A DNA stretch of 5,763 nt from Solirubrobacterales bacterium (GCA_027314825.1 DAHVAB010000179.1:1-5763); one strand, 5' to 3'. Positions 1-4,950 are shown, counted from the first letter of the stretch. The notes: generated from the sequence alone by a model not told the origin. Translations and numbers: made by a program.

Positions 1-146
1 TCTGGCCTCTGCCGGCGGCGGACTGTCGAGAGGTGGTGTCCTTCCGGGCGGACGCTTCCGGTTGCGCGGGGGCGCGGGGCGAGCATGGGATCGATCGTGG
101 TTGGCTCCGTGCCGTGCGACCCCTCGTTGAAGCGAGGGTGCAGGGC

Positions 147-176
147 GCCGCGCACGGTCCCTCACAGGTGCGCGGC
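147..176. terminator. Perfect 9-bp hairpin, possible terminator
   Basis: GCCGCGCAC at 147-155 and GTGCGCGGC at 168-176 form a perfect stem with a 12-nt loop. No T-rich run follows on either strand, so it is not a classical intrinsic terminator. It sits between a possible plus-strand reading-frame end at 128-130 and the convergent CBS gene stop at 227, so it could stop transcription from either side or be a domain of a larger RNA fold. Confidence 0.3.
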
Positions 177-183
177 CCCCACG

Positions 184-218
184 GTGCGTGCGCCCGTCCC
201 CTCGGCGGGCACACGCAC
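184..218 (-). terminator. Strong hairpin just after the CBS-domain gene
   Basis: Positions 184-196 pair with 206-218 around a 9-nt loop. Twelve of 13 pairs are Watson-Crick. The thirteenth (191/211) is a C/A mismatch in a plus-strand transcript but a G-U wobble in a minus-strand transcript, which favours the minus strand. The stem begins 8 nt after the CBS gene stop codon, the usual place for a terminator. There is no U-tract, so it would be of the U-less kind proposed for high-GC actinobacteria. Confidence 0.5.
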
Positions 219-226
219 CACCTCTC

Positions 227-640
227 TCACCCCACCGCTGCGGCTGCGGGCACGGGACAGATCGCGCCGTCGCTGGTCCAGCAGCGCACGATGTCGCGCA
301 CGGACAGGATCCCGACCATCTCGCCCCGCTCGACGACGATCAGATGGCGGAATGAGCCCTGCACCATCGCGGCAGCTGCCTGCTCCAGCGACCATTCGGG
401 CGCCGCGAACACCACGTCCCGCGTGAGGTGATCGGCGACGCGCTCGCGATCCGGGCTCTGGCCCTCTCCCACCGAGCCCAGGATGTCCCGCTCGGTGATG
501 ATGCCCGGACCATGGCCATCCGGGTCGACCACCACCGCCGCTCCAACGCGGCGCTCCGACATCAGCCGCGCCGCTGCGCGCAGCGTGTGCGAAGGACCGA
601 TGCTCAACACAACGGGGCTCATTCCTTCCTGAACCTGCAT
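227..640 (-). CDS. Two-CBS-domain protein
   Basis: This 137-residue protein consists almost entirely of a tandem CBS (Bateman) module, a fold that usually binds adenine nucleotides or S-adenosyl compounds and reports energy or nucleotide state. The first CBS repeat covers about residues 5-57 and ends in GIITERDIL. The second covers about 69-120 and ends in GILSVRDIVR. In both, the Arg-Asp pair is at the position that often contacts the ligand ribose and phosphate. There is no signal peptide, membrane segment or fused catalytic domain, so it is a soluble stand-alone sensor whose partner is unknown. The ATG at 640 is favoured over the ATG at residue 7 because AAAGGA lies 10 nt upstream of it. 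The gene has its own strong-looking promoter and a hairpin after the stop, so it is probably monocistronic. The family is clear; ligand and target are not. Confidence 0.93.
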   Translation of the reverse strand: MQVQEGMSPVVLSIGPSHTLRAAARLMSERRVGAAVVVDPDGHGPGIITERDILGSVGEGQSPDRERVADHLTRDVVFAAPEWSLEQAAAAMVQGSFRHLIVVERGEMVGILSVRDIVRCWTSDGAICPVPAAAAVG

Positions 641-652
641 GGCACCAGCGTC

Positions 653-658
653 CTTTCG
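653..658 (-). promoter_or_regulatory. Shine-Dalgarno site of the CBS-domain gene
   Basis: Read on the minus strand this is AAAGGA-like (complement of CCTTT and neighbours), about 10 nt before the ATG at 640. It is the clearest ribosome binding site in the window and fixes the start at 640 rather than at the second Met. Confidence 0.6.
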
Positions 659-666
659 CTCGCCGA

Positions 667-685
667 GACGGGCTTGGCGCCCATC
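667..685 (-). promoter_or_regulatory. Small hairpin in the CBS gene leader
   Basis: In the minus-strand transcript GAUGGGC (685-679) pairs with GCCCGUC (673-667) around the loop GCCAA, giving seven pairs including one U-G wobble. It lies in the predicted 5' leader of about 60 nt, between the predicted transcription start and the ribosome binding site, but does not cover the latter. It may stabilise the message or may be chance; no known riboswitch motif was recognised. Confidence 0.3.
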
Positions 686-699
686 TCCACGTTTGCAAC

Positions 700-712
700 G
701 ATTGGCGCAATC
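700..712. promoter_or_regulatory. Operator-like palindrome over the CBS promoter -10/start region
   Basis: GATTG-GCG-CAATC is a perfect inverted repeat with 5-bp arms. Positions 709-712 are shared with the -10 box (709-714), and the rest spans the expected transcription start near 702. A protein bound here would block initiation, so it is a candidate repressor site. A second smaller dyad, CGTT-TGC-AACG at 690-700, abuts it. The regulator is not identifiable. Confidence 0.4.
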
Positions 713-737
713 TAGACCCTCGCGGACGTTCCGTCAA
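709..737 (-). promoter_or_regulatory. Sigma-70-type promoter of the CBS-domain gene
   Basis: On the minus strand TTGACG (737-732) and TAGATT (714-709) are separated by exactly 17 bp. These are close to the housekeeping consensus TTGACA and TATAAT, which is notable in such GC-rich DNA. Initiation would be near 702, leaving a leader of about 60 nt before the ATG at 640. The gene therefore seems to be transcribed separately from the glycosyltransferase gene, which ends at 770. Confidence 0.7.
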
Positions 738-769
738 GCGCAGCGTCCCGCCGGATGGCCCAATTGTCA

Positions 770-2428
770 TCATTCGCACACATTTGGCCCGCGATCCGGT
801 GGGATCGGCGGCAGCTCGCCGAGCCTGCCAGCCGCCGCCGCGAGCACTCGCCGTGCGACCCCCTCCCACGACCACACCCCTCGGGCGGTGGCGGCCAGGC
901 TGCTTCGCGCTCTGCCCGCAAGCTCCGGCTCGACACGCAGCCACGCGATGATTCGTCGCGCGATCGCGTCCACCGCGCCATCGTCCACCGGGAAGGAGAG
1001 CCACGGCACGACCGGCGCCGGGACGGCCGCCGCGAGCGTCGCCGCCACCTCGGCCAGGCCCGAGTGCTCGGCGACGATCGGCAACGCTCCGCACGCCGCC
1101 GCCTCCGCCGCCACCATACCGAACGCCTCCGGGAACGTGCTGGGCACGACCAGCGCCTCGCACACCGGCAGCACGCAGGCCAGCTCCTCGTGCTCGAGCC
1201 TGCCCGTGAACAGCACACTTCCAGCGAGGGTGCCGCAGGCCGACAGATATTCGTTGCGCCGAGCGCCCTCCAGGGAGTCGAGGAATGCAAGCAGGTGGCG
1301 CAGCGGCTGCCGGCGCCCACCCTCCAGCGCCCGACCGGCGCGAGCCATCTCCCGCACCGCGCCCAGATCGCCGGCGCTCAGCCGCCCGACCATCTCCTCC
1401 AGCGGTCCCCTGAAGCCTCCGAAGCCCACGATCGCGAGGCGCGCCTGCGGCACGGCGCCCAGGACCAGCGGCCATGCGGCCACCAGCAGGTCCACGCCCT
1501 TGCTGACGATCAGCTTTCCCACATACCCGACCACGCGATCGCGCTCCGGGTCGAGCAGGCGCAGGACGCCTCCCGCCCGGGCCTGATCGCGGGCGAAGGC
1601 GTCACCGGCGGCCGGTTCGGGCGCGCTCGCCTCGTCGCCGGCGACCAACCGGTTGGAGAGCTCCCGCAGCCGCTCGGCGGCATCCGGACGGTCTCGCGGC
1701 CTGAACAGCTCCACCTCCACCCCGGGCGGGCCGAGCCGGGTGCGCTGCACGATCCGATGCTCGGCCACCCAGTCCCGTCCGAGCGCCGCCCACAGGCTCT
1801 CGGCGGTATGGCGGGAGCCGACGAGGATCGCCCGTGCCGCGGCGACGCCCTCCCGCGCGAAGCCGGTGAACCGCTGCGGCGAGCGCTTGACCGTGTACTC
1901 CAACGCACTGCCGTGGACCTTCACCACGTACGGCACGCGCCCGCCCAGGGCGCGCGCCAGGATCGCCGGCCCCATCACCAGATGGCCCGCCAGCGCCAGC
2001 TGCGGCTCGGCCAGCTCCACCACCTCCCGGGCCGCGGCGACATTGGCCTCCATGTAGCCCTGCAGCTCGGCCTCGCCGCACTCATCGAAGACACGCGCCT
2101 CGACGCCCTCGTAGCGATCCTGCACATATACCGGCAGCAGCGACCCGATCGCCGGCCGGTAGACGGTGCAGGCCGCCGCCGCGCTGCCATCGCTGCCGTG
2201 ACTGCCGTGACTGCCGTCGCGGTCGTTGCGCAGCTCACGCAGGCGCAGACGGCCCTCGACGTCCCAGTCGCCTGCTGCATCCACGAAGCCGAGCCGCTCG
2301 GGATGACGCTCCTGGCAGATCAGGTGCACCTCGTGGCCGAGCCTCACGAGCGCTGCGGCCAGCCGCGCCGTATAGACGTTCGACCCCGTGCCGCTGAGCA
2401 GGTAGCCGTGGAAGATCAGGATGCGCAA
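770..2428 (-). CDS. GT-B glycosyltransferase, glycosyltransferase family 4-like
   Basis: A 552-residue GT-B enzyme that should transfer a sugar from a nucleotide-sugar donor to a glycan, lipid or small acceptor at the cytoplasmic face. The N-terminal Rossmann domain opens with RILIFHGYLL and a Gly-rich loop GTGSNVY (about 13-19), then HGS at 172-174 and the GPPGVEVELFRP linker motif (about 233-244). The C-terminal domain opens with GYVGKLIVSKGVDLL (from 301). The family signature PSTFPEAFGMVAAE carries the EX7E pair at E434 and E442. There is no signal peptide or membrane helix. It is longer than a typical 380-420-residue member, because of a His/Asp-Gly-Ser repeat at 71-82, an acidic linker around 262-290 and roughly 65 residues inserted at about 340-405. 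The TTG at 2428 is chosen because family members start right at this beta-strand; AGG lies about 8 nt upstream. In-frame ATGs at 2485 and 2533 add unconserved residues, and the latter overlaps the divergent gene. Donor and product are unknown. Confidence 0.9.
   Translation of the reverse strand: MRILIFHGYLLSGTGSNVYTARLAAALVRLGHEVHLICQERHPERLGFVDAAGDWDVEGRLRLRELRNDRDGSHGSHGSDGSAAAACTVYRPAIGSLLPVYVQDRYEGVEARVFDECGEAELQGYMEANVAAAREVVELAEPQLALAGHLVMGPAILARALGGRVPYVVKVHGSALEYTVKRSPQRFTGFAREGVAAARAILVGSRHTAESLWAALGRDWVAEHRIVQRTRLGPPGVEVELFRPRDRPDAAERLRELSNRLVAGDEASAPEPAAGDAFARDQARAGGVLRLLDPERDRVVGYVGKLIVSKGVDLLVAAWPLVLGAVPQARLAIVGFGGFRGPLEEMVGRLSAGDLGAVREMARAGRALEGGRRQPLRHLLAFLDSLEGARRNEYLSACGTLAGSVLFTGRLEHEELACVLPVCEALVVPSTFPEAFGMVAAEAAACGALPIVAEHSGLAEVAATLAAAVPAPVVPWLSFPVDDGAVDAIARRIIAWLRVEPELAGRARSSLAATARGVWSWEGVARRVLAAAAGRLGELPPIPPDRGPNVCE
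2183..2218. repeat. Four tandem 9-bp units inside the glycosyltransferase gene
   Basis: Four adjacent 9-bp units at 2183-2191, 2192-2200, 2201-2209 and 2210-2218 share the core CTGCCRTS. Units two to four differ from one another only at their end bases. On the minus strand they encode (D/H)-G-S four times, residues 71-82 from the TTG start. Because the unit is a multiple of three, copy-number change would keep the reading frame. Confidence 0.75.
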
Positions 2429-2489
2429 GGTGGGACCTGGACGGCGCCGGCCACGCAGCTTATCCGGGCCGAGCTCCAGCGCCATGCGA

Positions 2490-2499
2490 CCCTGCAGGG
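2490..2499. promoter_or_regulatory. Palindrome between the divergent genes
   Basis: CCCTGCAGGG is a perfect 10-bp palindrome, flanked by GCGA on one side and, two bases further out, TCGC on the other. It lies 11 bp upstream of the -10 box of the zinc-ribbon gene, in its -35 region, and also upstream of the glycosyltransferase start. It could bind a regulator of one or both genes, but a short palindrome in GC-rich DNA may also be chance. Confidence 0.3.
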
Positions 2500-2510
2500 A
2501 CTCGCTCCGG

Positions 2511-2516
2511 TAGAGT
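2511..2516 (+). promoter_or_regulatory. -10 box of a probable leaderless transcript
   Basis: TAGAGT fits TANNNT and ends 7 bp before the GTG start codon at 2524. That spacing puts the transcription start on the G of the start codon, the arrangement of leaderless mRNAs common in actinobacteria. No Shine-Dalgarno sequence precedes the GTG, which agrees. No good -35 box is seen 17 bp upstream (GACCCT). Confidence 0.6.
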
Positions 2517-2523
2517 CTGGCGC

Positions 2524-2793
2524 GTGAGCACATCTCAGCGCTACCGGCTGCGCAACCCGGCCAGCGGCCGCGAGGTCGTGGTCGAGGGCGACCCGGACAT
2601 GATCTACGTCGACCGGGAGACCGGCGAGCCGATGGAAGTCGTGGGCAAGCTGCTCCCGCTGGCGCCCTCCACCTCCAGGCTCCCCTGGGCCGTCGAGAAC
2701 CTGCGTCTGTGCCCCTGGTGCGAGCAGCCGTCTCAGAAGGATCTCAACGACTGCCCGACCTGCGGGCGTCGGATGACTCCGATCGGCTCGTGA
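2524..2793 (+). CDS. Small zinc-ribbon protein of unknown function
   Basis: An 89-residue soluble protein. The N-terminal part (about 1-45) is a predicted beta-rich segment with no motif I recognise (YRLRNPASGREVVVEGDPD). A linker rich in Pro and Ser follows. The C-terminus carries C63-P-W-C66 and C77-P-T-C80, two CxxC knuckles ten residues apart that form a classical zinc ribbon. Such ribbons bind nucleic acid or protein, or simply stabilise a small domain; nothing here decides between these. The GTG at 2524 is chosen because the TAGAGT box 7 bp upstream suggests leaderless initiation, and because no RBS favours another codon. Its stop codon overlaps the start of the lipoprotein gene, so the two proteins are probably made together. 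I do not recognise a named family. Confidence 0.85.
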   Translation: MSTSQRYRLRNPASGREVVVEGDPDMIYVDRETGEPMEVVGKLLPLAPSTSRLPWAVENLRLCPWCEQPSQKDLNDCPTCGRRMTPIGS

Positions 2794-3248
2794 GCAGGAC
2801 CCGCCTGCTCGTCGCTGGCACGCTCCGCACGCCACTGCTGGTCGCTGCACTGCTGACGGTCGCAGTCGGAGTGAGCGCATGCGGAGGCACCACCGTCTCT
2901 GAATCGCTGCCGAAGAGCACGCCCGAAATCACGCCGCCGAAGAGCACCGGCCTGGAACGGGCCGTGAGCCGGCAGGCCTCCTCATCCACGACGAGCTCCT
3001 CGCAGACCGCCTCGGGCGAAGCCTCCTCGTCCTCCTCGGCGGCGAGCGAACCGAGCGAAGAATCCACGGCCTCCACGCCGGAAGGAGGCGTGCAGGAAAC
3101 CGGTGGCGTCGCGCCGGTCGAAGAAGGCACGCCCGCCGCGGGCGGTGAAGAAGCCCACGCTCCCGAAGAAAGCCACAAGGAAAGCAAGGAAGCCACGGGC
3201 GGCGGCACCGCCGGCAACACGGGCGGCGCAAGCGCGCCCGGGGGCTGA
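2790..3248 (+). CDS. Small Ser/Glu-rich lipoprotein
   Basis: A 152-residue predicted lipoprotein. Residues 1-30 form a signal sequence with Arg residues (SRTRLL), a hydrophobic core (LLVAALLTVAVGV) and the lipobox V-S-A-C, so C31 would be lipidated and become the mature N-terminus on the outer face of the membrane. The rest is low-complexity and probably disordered: a Ser/Thr run (about 62-90), a Glu/Pro-rich stretch, then a Lys/His/Glu segment and a Gly/Ala/Thr-rich tail. No enzymatic domain is visible. The GTG at 2790 overlaps the preceding gene's stop as GTGA, a common translational-coupling arrangement, and it places the signal sequence at the very N-terminus. An upstream in-frame ATG at 2709 would put 27 unrelated residues before it. 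Its role could be a tether, spacer or surface coat; this is not shown. Confidence 0.8.
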   Translation: MSRTRLLVAGTLRTPLLVAALLTVAVGVSACGGTTVSESLPKSTPEITPPKSTGLERAVSRQASSSTTSSSQTASGEASSSSSAASEPSEESTASTPEGGVQETGGVAPVEEGTPAAGGEEAHAPEESHKESKEATGGGTAGNTGGASAPGG

Positions 3249-3366
3249 CGCCAGCGCGCGTCCGAGCCGGGGCGGCTCATCTTCGGCCGATCGCGGCTCA
3301 TCAGAGCGGGGGCCGCTGGGCCCGGCCAACACACCGGCGCGTCCGAGCCGGGGGCGGATCGCCCGG
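3249..3366. other. Convergent intergenic spacer with hairpins, likely two-way terminator
   Basis: These 118 bp separate the stop codons of the plus-strand lipoprotein and the minus-strand exported-protein gene. They contain GAGCCG-GGG-CGGCTC (3264-3278), a short hairpin GGGCC-GCTG-GGCCC (3310-3323) and direct repeats. There is no T-run on either side. As transcription from both sides must end here, a bidirectional U-less terminator is the simplest reading. Confidence 0.4.
3256..3353. repeat. Direct 17-bp repeat in the convergent spacer
   Basis: GCGCGTCCGAGCCGGGG occurs exactly at 3256-3272 and 3337-3353, 81 bp apart, and both copies continue with a G-rich CGG. A second repeat, GCGGCTCATC, is at 3272-3281 and 3293-3302. 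The copies could come from local duplication or be part of a repeat family elsewhere in the genome; the window cannot tell. Confidence 0.7.
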
Positions 3367-4479
3367 TCAGGGCGTCGAGATCAGCGTGGCGCTGTAGGTG
3401 AGCCGAGCGGTCTGGTAGGAGCAGGAGTACTGCACCAGCGATTTCAGTTCCGTCTGCGCCGTCTGCGCATTGGTGACCGAGCACTGGCCTTTCTGCCTGC
3501 TGGACAGCCAGGAGGTTTCCTTGCCGAAGCCGAGCGCCAGAGCCGGCACCCAGGTCGGGACGGTCAGCGCCACCAGGTCGCCCTTCTTGACCTTGATCGT
3601 GCGGGACAGCGGGAACTGAGCTGTCAGCCCGAAGAACGCTTCGACTTTCAGCACCTGGCTCTGCGCGATCAGTTTGTAGGTCGACGCCGGGTGCTTCTTC
3701 GGCTGCAGGATCGCAATGCCCGCCTCCGCCTGCCCGCCCTCGTTGGCGTTGAAGAACTTGATCTGGGCCGGCGTCGGGCGTCCGAGCTGCAGGGTCCACG
3801 CGACGATCCGGCCGTTCTTCGGGATCACCAGCGGTTCGGCCATGGTGCCGACCCTCACCTGGAGGCCCGTGGTCCTGCTGACCGCGAGGCAGGGCGCTTC
3901 TTCGGCGCCGGCCGCTTCTTCGCCCGTCGTCTTCGCCGGTACTTCGCCGCTCTTGGTCTTGCCTTCTTCCACGCCCGTCGTGGTCGTGGTGGTGGTGGTC
4001 GTGCTCGGCGCCGTCTGCGCGGCGGCCGCGGCGCGGCCGAAGACCGAGTGCTCGTCTCGCCGCGACGCCCGCAGGCGCCGGTGCGAGAAGGCAGCCTTGC
4101 GAGCACGGCGCCGGCCGCTTCCGGCAGAGGCCTTGTGACCCGTGGCCTTGTGCTTCTTGGCGCGCCCCTTCTTCCCCTTGCCCTTGTGCTTGGCGCGCGC
4201 CTTGCTTTCCCGTTCCTTCTTTTCCTTCTTCGCCTTCGCTTCCCGTTCCTTCTTTTCCTTTTCCTTCTGCTCGCGAGCCTTGGCTTCTTCTTCTTCGGTC
4301 TTTTCGCGTTCCATCGCCAGGCCCACGGCGCCCATCGGGCCAGCGGTGCAGCTGGGCACGCTCGGCGGTGCGGTCGGCTGGATCGCGCCGACTTCGGCGA
4401 TGGTCGCCGAGGCGCCGGCGGGCAGCAGCGTCGCCAGGGCCGCAAGGCATGCGATCGCTGTCAGAGCACGTCTGGGCAT
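3367..4479 (-). CDS. Exported protein with Lys/Glu-rich segment, Thr9 tract and unknown C-terminal domain
   Basis: A 370-residue exported protein. Residues 1-25 are a signal peptide: PRR, a hydrophobic core (ALTAIACLAALATLL), then a probable A-S-A cleavage site before T26. About 57-118 is strongly charged, mostly Lys, Glu, Arg and Ala, with KEKKERE occurring twice at 11-residue spacing, so an extended helix or coiled coil is likely. Basic disordered sequence (about 119-150) and nine consecutive threonines (160-168) follow. The C-terminal part (about 196-370) looks folded and beta-rich (GLQVRVG, VKKGDLVALTV) with C197, C333 and C353, which could form a disulphide outside the cell. No catalytic motif is recognised. 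The ATG at 4479 is chosen because it puts the signal peptide at the N-terminus; the frame stays open to 4587 inside the HIT gene. No Shine-Dalgarno sequence is seen. It lies 41 nt after the HIT gene. A wall-associated or adhesive role is a guess. Confidence 0.85.
   Translation of the reverse strand: MPRRALTAIACLAALATLLPAGASATIAEVGAIQPTAPPSVPSCTAGPMGAVGLAMEREKTEEEEAKAREQKEKEKKEREAKAKKEKKERESKARAKHKGKGKKGRAKKHKATGHKASAGSGRRRARKAAFSHRRLRASRRDEHSVFGRAAAAAQTAPSTTTTTTTTTGVEEGKTKSGEVPAKTTGEEAAGAEEAPCLAVSRTTGLQVRVGTMAEPLVIPKNGRIVAWTLQLGRPTPAQIKFFNANEGGQAEAGIAILQPKKHPASTYKLIAQSQVLKVEAFFGLTAQFPLSRTIKVKKGDLVALTVPTWVPALALGFGKETSWLSSRQKGQCSVTNAQTAQTELKSLVQYSCSYQTARLTYSATLISTP
4207..4260. repeat. Direct 21-bp repeat in the Lys/Glu-coding stretch
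   Basis: Positions 4207-4227 and 4240-4260 are identical, with a 33-bp period equal to 11 codons; the shared protein segment is KEKKERE. The surrounding plus strand, about 4200-4310, is mostly pyrimidine (CTT/TTC/TCC), so the coding strand is a purine-rich tract of Lys and Glu codons. It is locally far less GC-rich than the rest of the window. Confidence 0.75.
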
Positions 4480-4509
4480 GTGAGTTCTGAACACGGCGGC
4501 GATCGATAT

Positions 4510-4524
4510 GTAGCGGTCCGCTAC
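4510..4524. promoter_or_regulatory. Perfect 15-bp palindrome before the exported-protein gene
   Basis: GTAGCGG-T-CCGCTAC is a perfect inverted repeat with 7-bp arms. It overlaps the HIT gene stop codon (4521-4523) and ends 30 bp before the exported-protein ATG. On the minus strand it runs directly into TACATATCG, an AT-rich patch that could hold a -10 box. A dimeric repressor site for the exported-protein gene, or a short hairpin at the end of the HIT message, are both possible. Confidence 0.45.
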
Positions 4525-4937
4525 GGGCCTTGCAGCTCCCGCGCCGCCTGCGCTATCTGGTCGGGCCGACCGGGCGCGGGCACCCATGGAAGCTTCAGTG
4601 GATCGCCAGCATACCGGGGAATCACGTGGATGTGGAAATGAAACACGGTCTGCCAGGCCTCGGCGCCACAGGAGTTGATCAGGTTCACCCCGTCCGCGCC
4701 GAGCCGCCGCAGCATCCGCTCGGCCAGCCGCTTGGCGGCCACGGCGGCCGCCCGCAGATCCTCCGGGTCGACCTCCATCAGATCCCGGGCGTGCGCCCGC
4801 GGGATCACGAGAGCGTGCCCGCGCGTGGCGGGGCTTATGTCCATGAACGCGATCGTGCGCTCGTCCTCATCGACCCGCCTCGACGGCAGCTCTCCAGCGA
4901 CGATCTTGCAGAAGATGCAGTCTGGATCGACGGCCAT
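4521..4937 (-). CDS. HIT-family nucleotide hydrolase/transferase (Hint-like)
   Basis: A complete 138-residue histidine-triad protein. The triad H100-F-H102-I-H104-V lies in QTVFHFHIHVIPR; H102 is the expected nucleophile that is transiently adenylylated when the enzyme splits nucleoside phosphoramidates, aminoacyl-AMP or dinucleoside polyphosphates. C7-I-F-C10 near the N-terminus, with H49 and a triad-region His, matches the zinc site of the Hint/PKCI branch. GHALVIPRAH and VNLINSCG are the usual core strands and base-binding stretch. Length fits the family. The enzyme is cytoplasmic. The ATG at 4937 starts the standard CIFCKIVAGELPS N-terminus. It follows the HD-protein stop by 13 nt with only a weak GGG-type ribosome site, so it is probably in the same operon. 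The exact physiological substrate cannot be read from the sequence. Confidence 0.96.
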   Translation of the reverse strand: MAVDPDCIFCKIVAGELPSRRVDEDERTIAFMDISPATRGHALVIPRAHARDLMEVDPEDLRAAAVAAKRLAERMLRRLGADGVNLINSCGAEAWQTVFHFHIHVIPRYAGDPLKLPWVPAPGRPDQIAQAARELQGP

Positions 4938-4950
4938 GGCACCCGGAAGA

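Larger units (their letters stand above)
28..226. other. Highly structured non-coding segment with enclosing inverted repeat
   Basis: No convincing gene is seen between the left edge and the CBS gene stop. GAGAGGTGGTG at 28-38 is perfectly complementary to CACCACCTCTC at 216-226, so the segment could be closed by an 11-bp stem. Inside lie three hairpins: 121-126 with 133-138 (6 bp, 6-nt loop), 147-155 with 168-176 (9 bp, perfect, 12-nt loop) and 184-196 with 206-218 (13 positions). The outer stem shares bases 216-218 with the last hairpin, so the two compete slightly. I matched it to no known RNA: RNase P, tmRNA, SRP and tRNA signature motifs are absent on both strands. It may be a structured RNA, a two-way terminator region between convergent genes, or chance pairing in GC-rich DNA. 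Confidence 0.3.

Noticed and set aside
1..86. Possible start of a minus-strand gene at the ATG at 86, running off the left edge (MLAPRPRATG...)
   Set aside because: Only about 28 residues are visible, there is no ribosome binding site or promoter, and the composition is not distinctive.
2..130. Possible end of a plus-strand gene entering at the left edge and stopping at TGA 128-130
   Set aside because: The 42 visible residues are Gly/Arg-rich with no motif, as expected for random GC-rich sequence. It would make the following hairpins a convergent terminator, so it is worth recalling if the left flank becomes available.
121..138. tRNA-like T-arm (stem with TTCAA-type loop on the minus strand)
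   Set aside because: The loop has six bases instead of seven, and no acceptor stem, D-arm or anticodon arm can be placed around it.
162..1475. Minus-strand open frame of about 437 codons overlapping the glycosyltransferase and CBS genes
   Set aside because: It is a shifted frame of two well-supported genes, very rich in Gly/Arg/Ala, and runs through the strong CBS promoter and the hairpins near 184-218.
755..2527. Long open frame of about 590 codons on the plus strand, antisense to the glycosyltransferase
   Set aside because: It has no recognisable domain, is rich in Arg, His, Gln and Pro, and mirrors the GC-rich codon pattern of the real gene on the other strand. The minus-strand product has a full set of GT-B motifs.
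2429..2533. N-terminal extension of the glycosyltransferase from ATG 2533 or ATG 2485
   Set aside because: The added residues are Arg/Gly-rich and unlike the family. ATG 2533 lies inside the divergent gene, and the extension would cover its promoter.
2744..4450. Minus-strand open frame of about 568 codons, and a plus-strand one at 3103-4641
   Set aside because: Both cross the convergent spacer and three supported genes, and their sequence is low-complexity shadow of Lys/Glu- and Ser-coding stretches. No domain was recognised.
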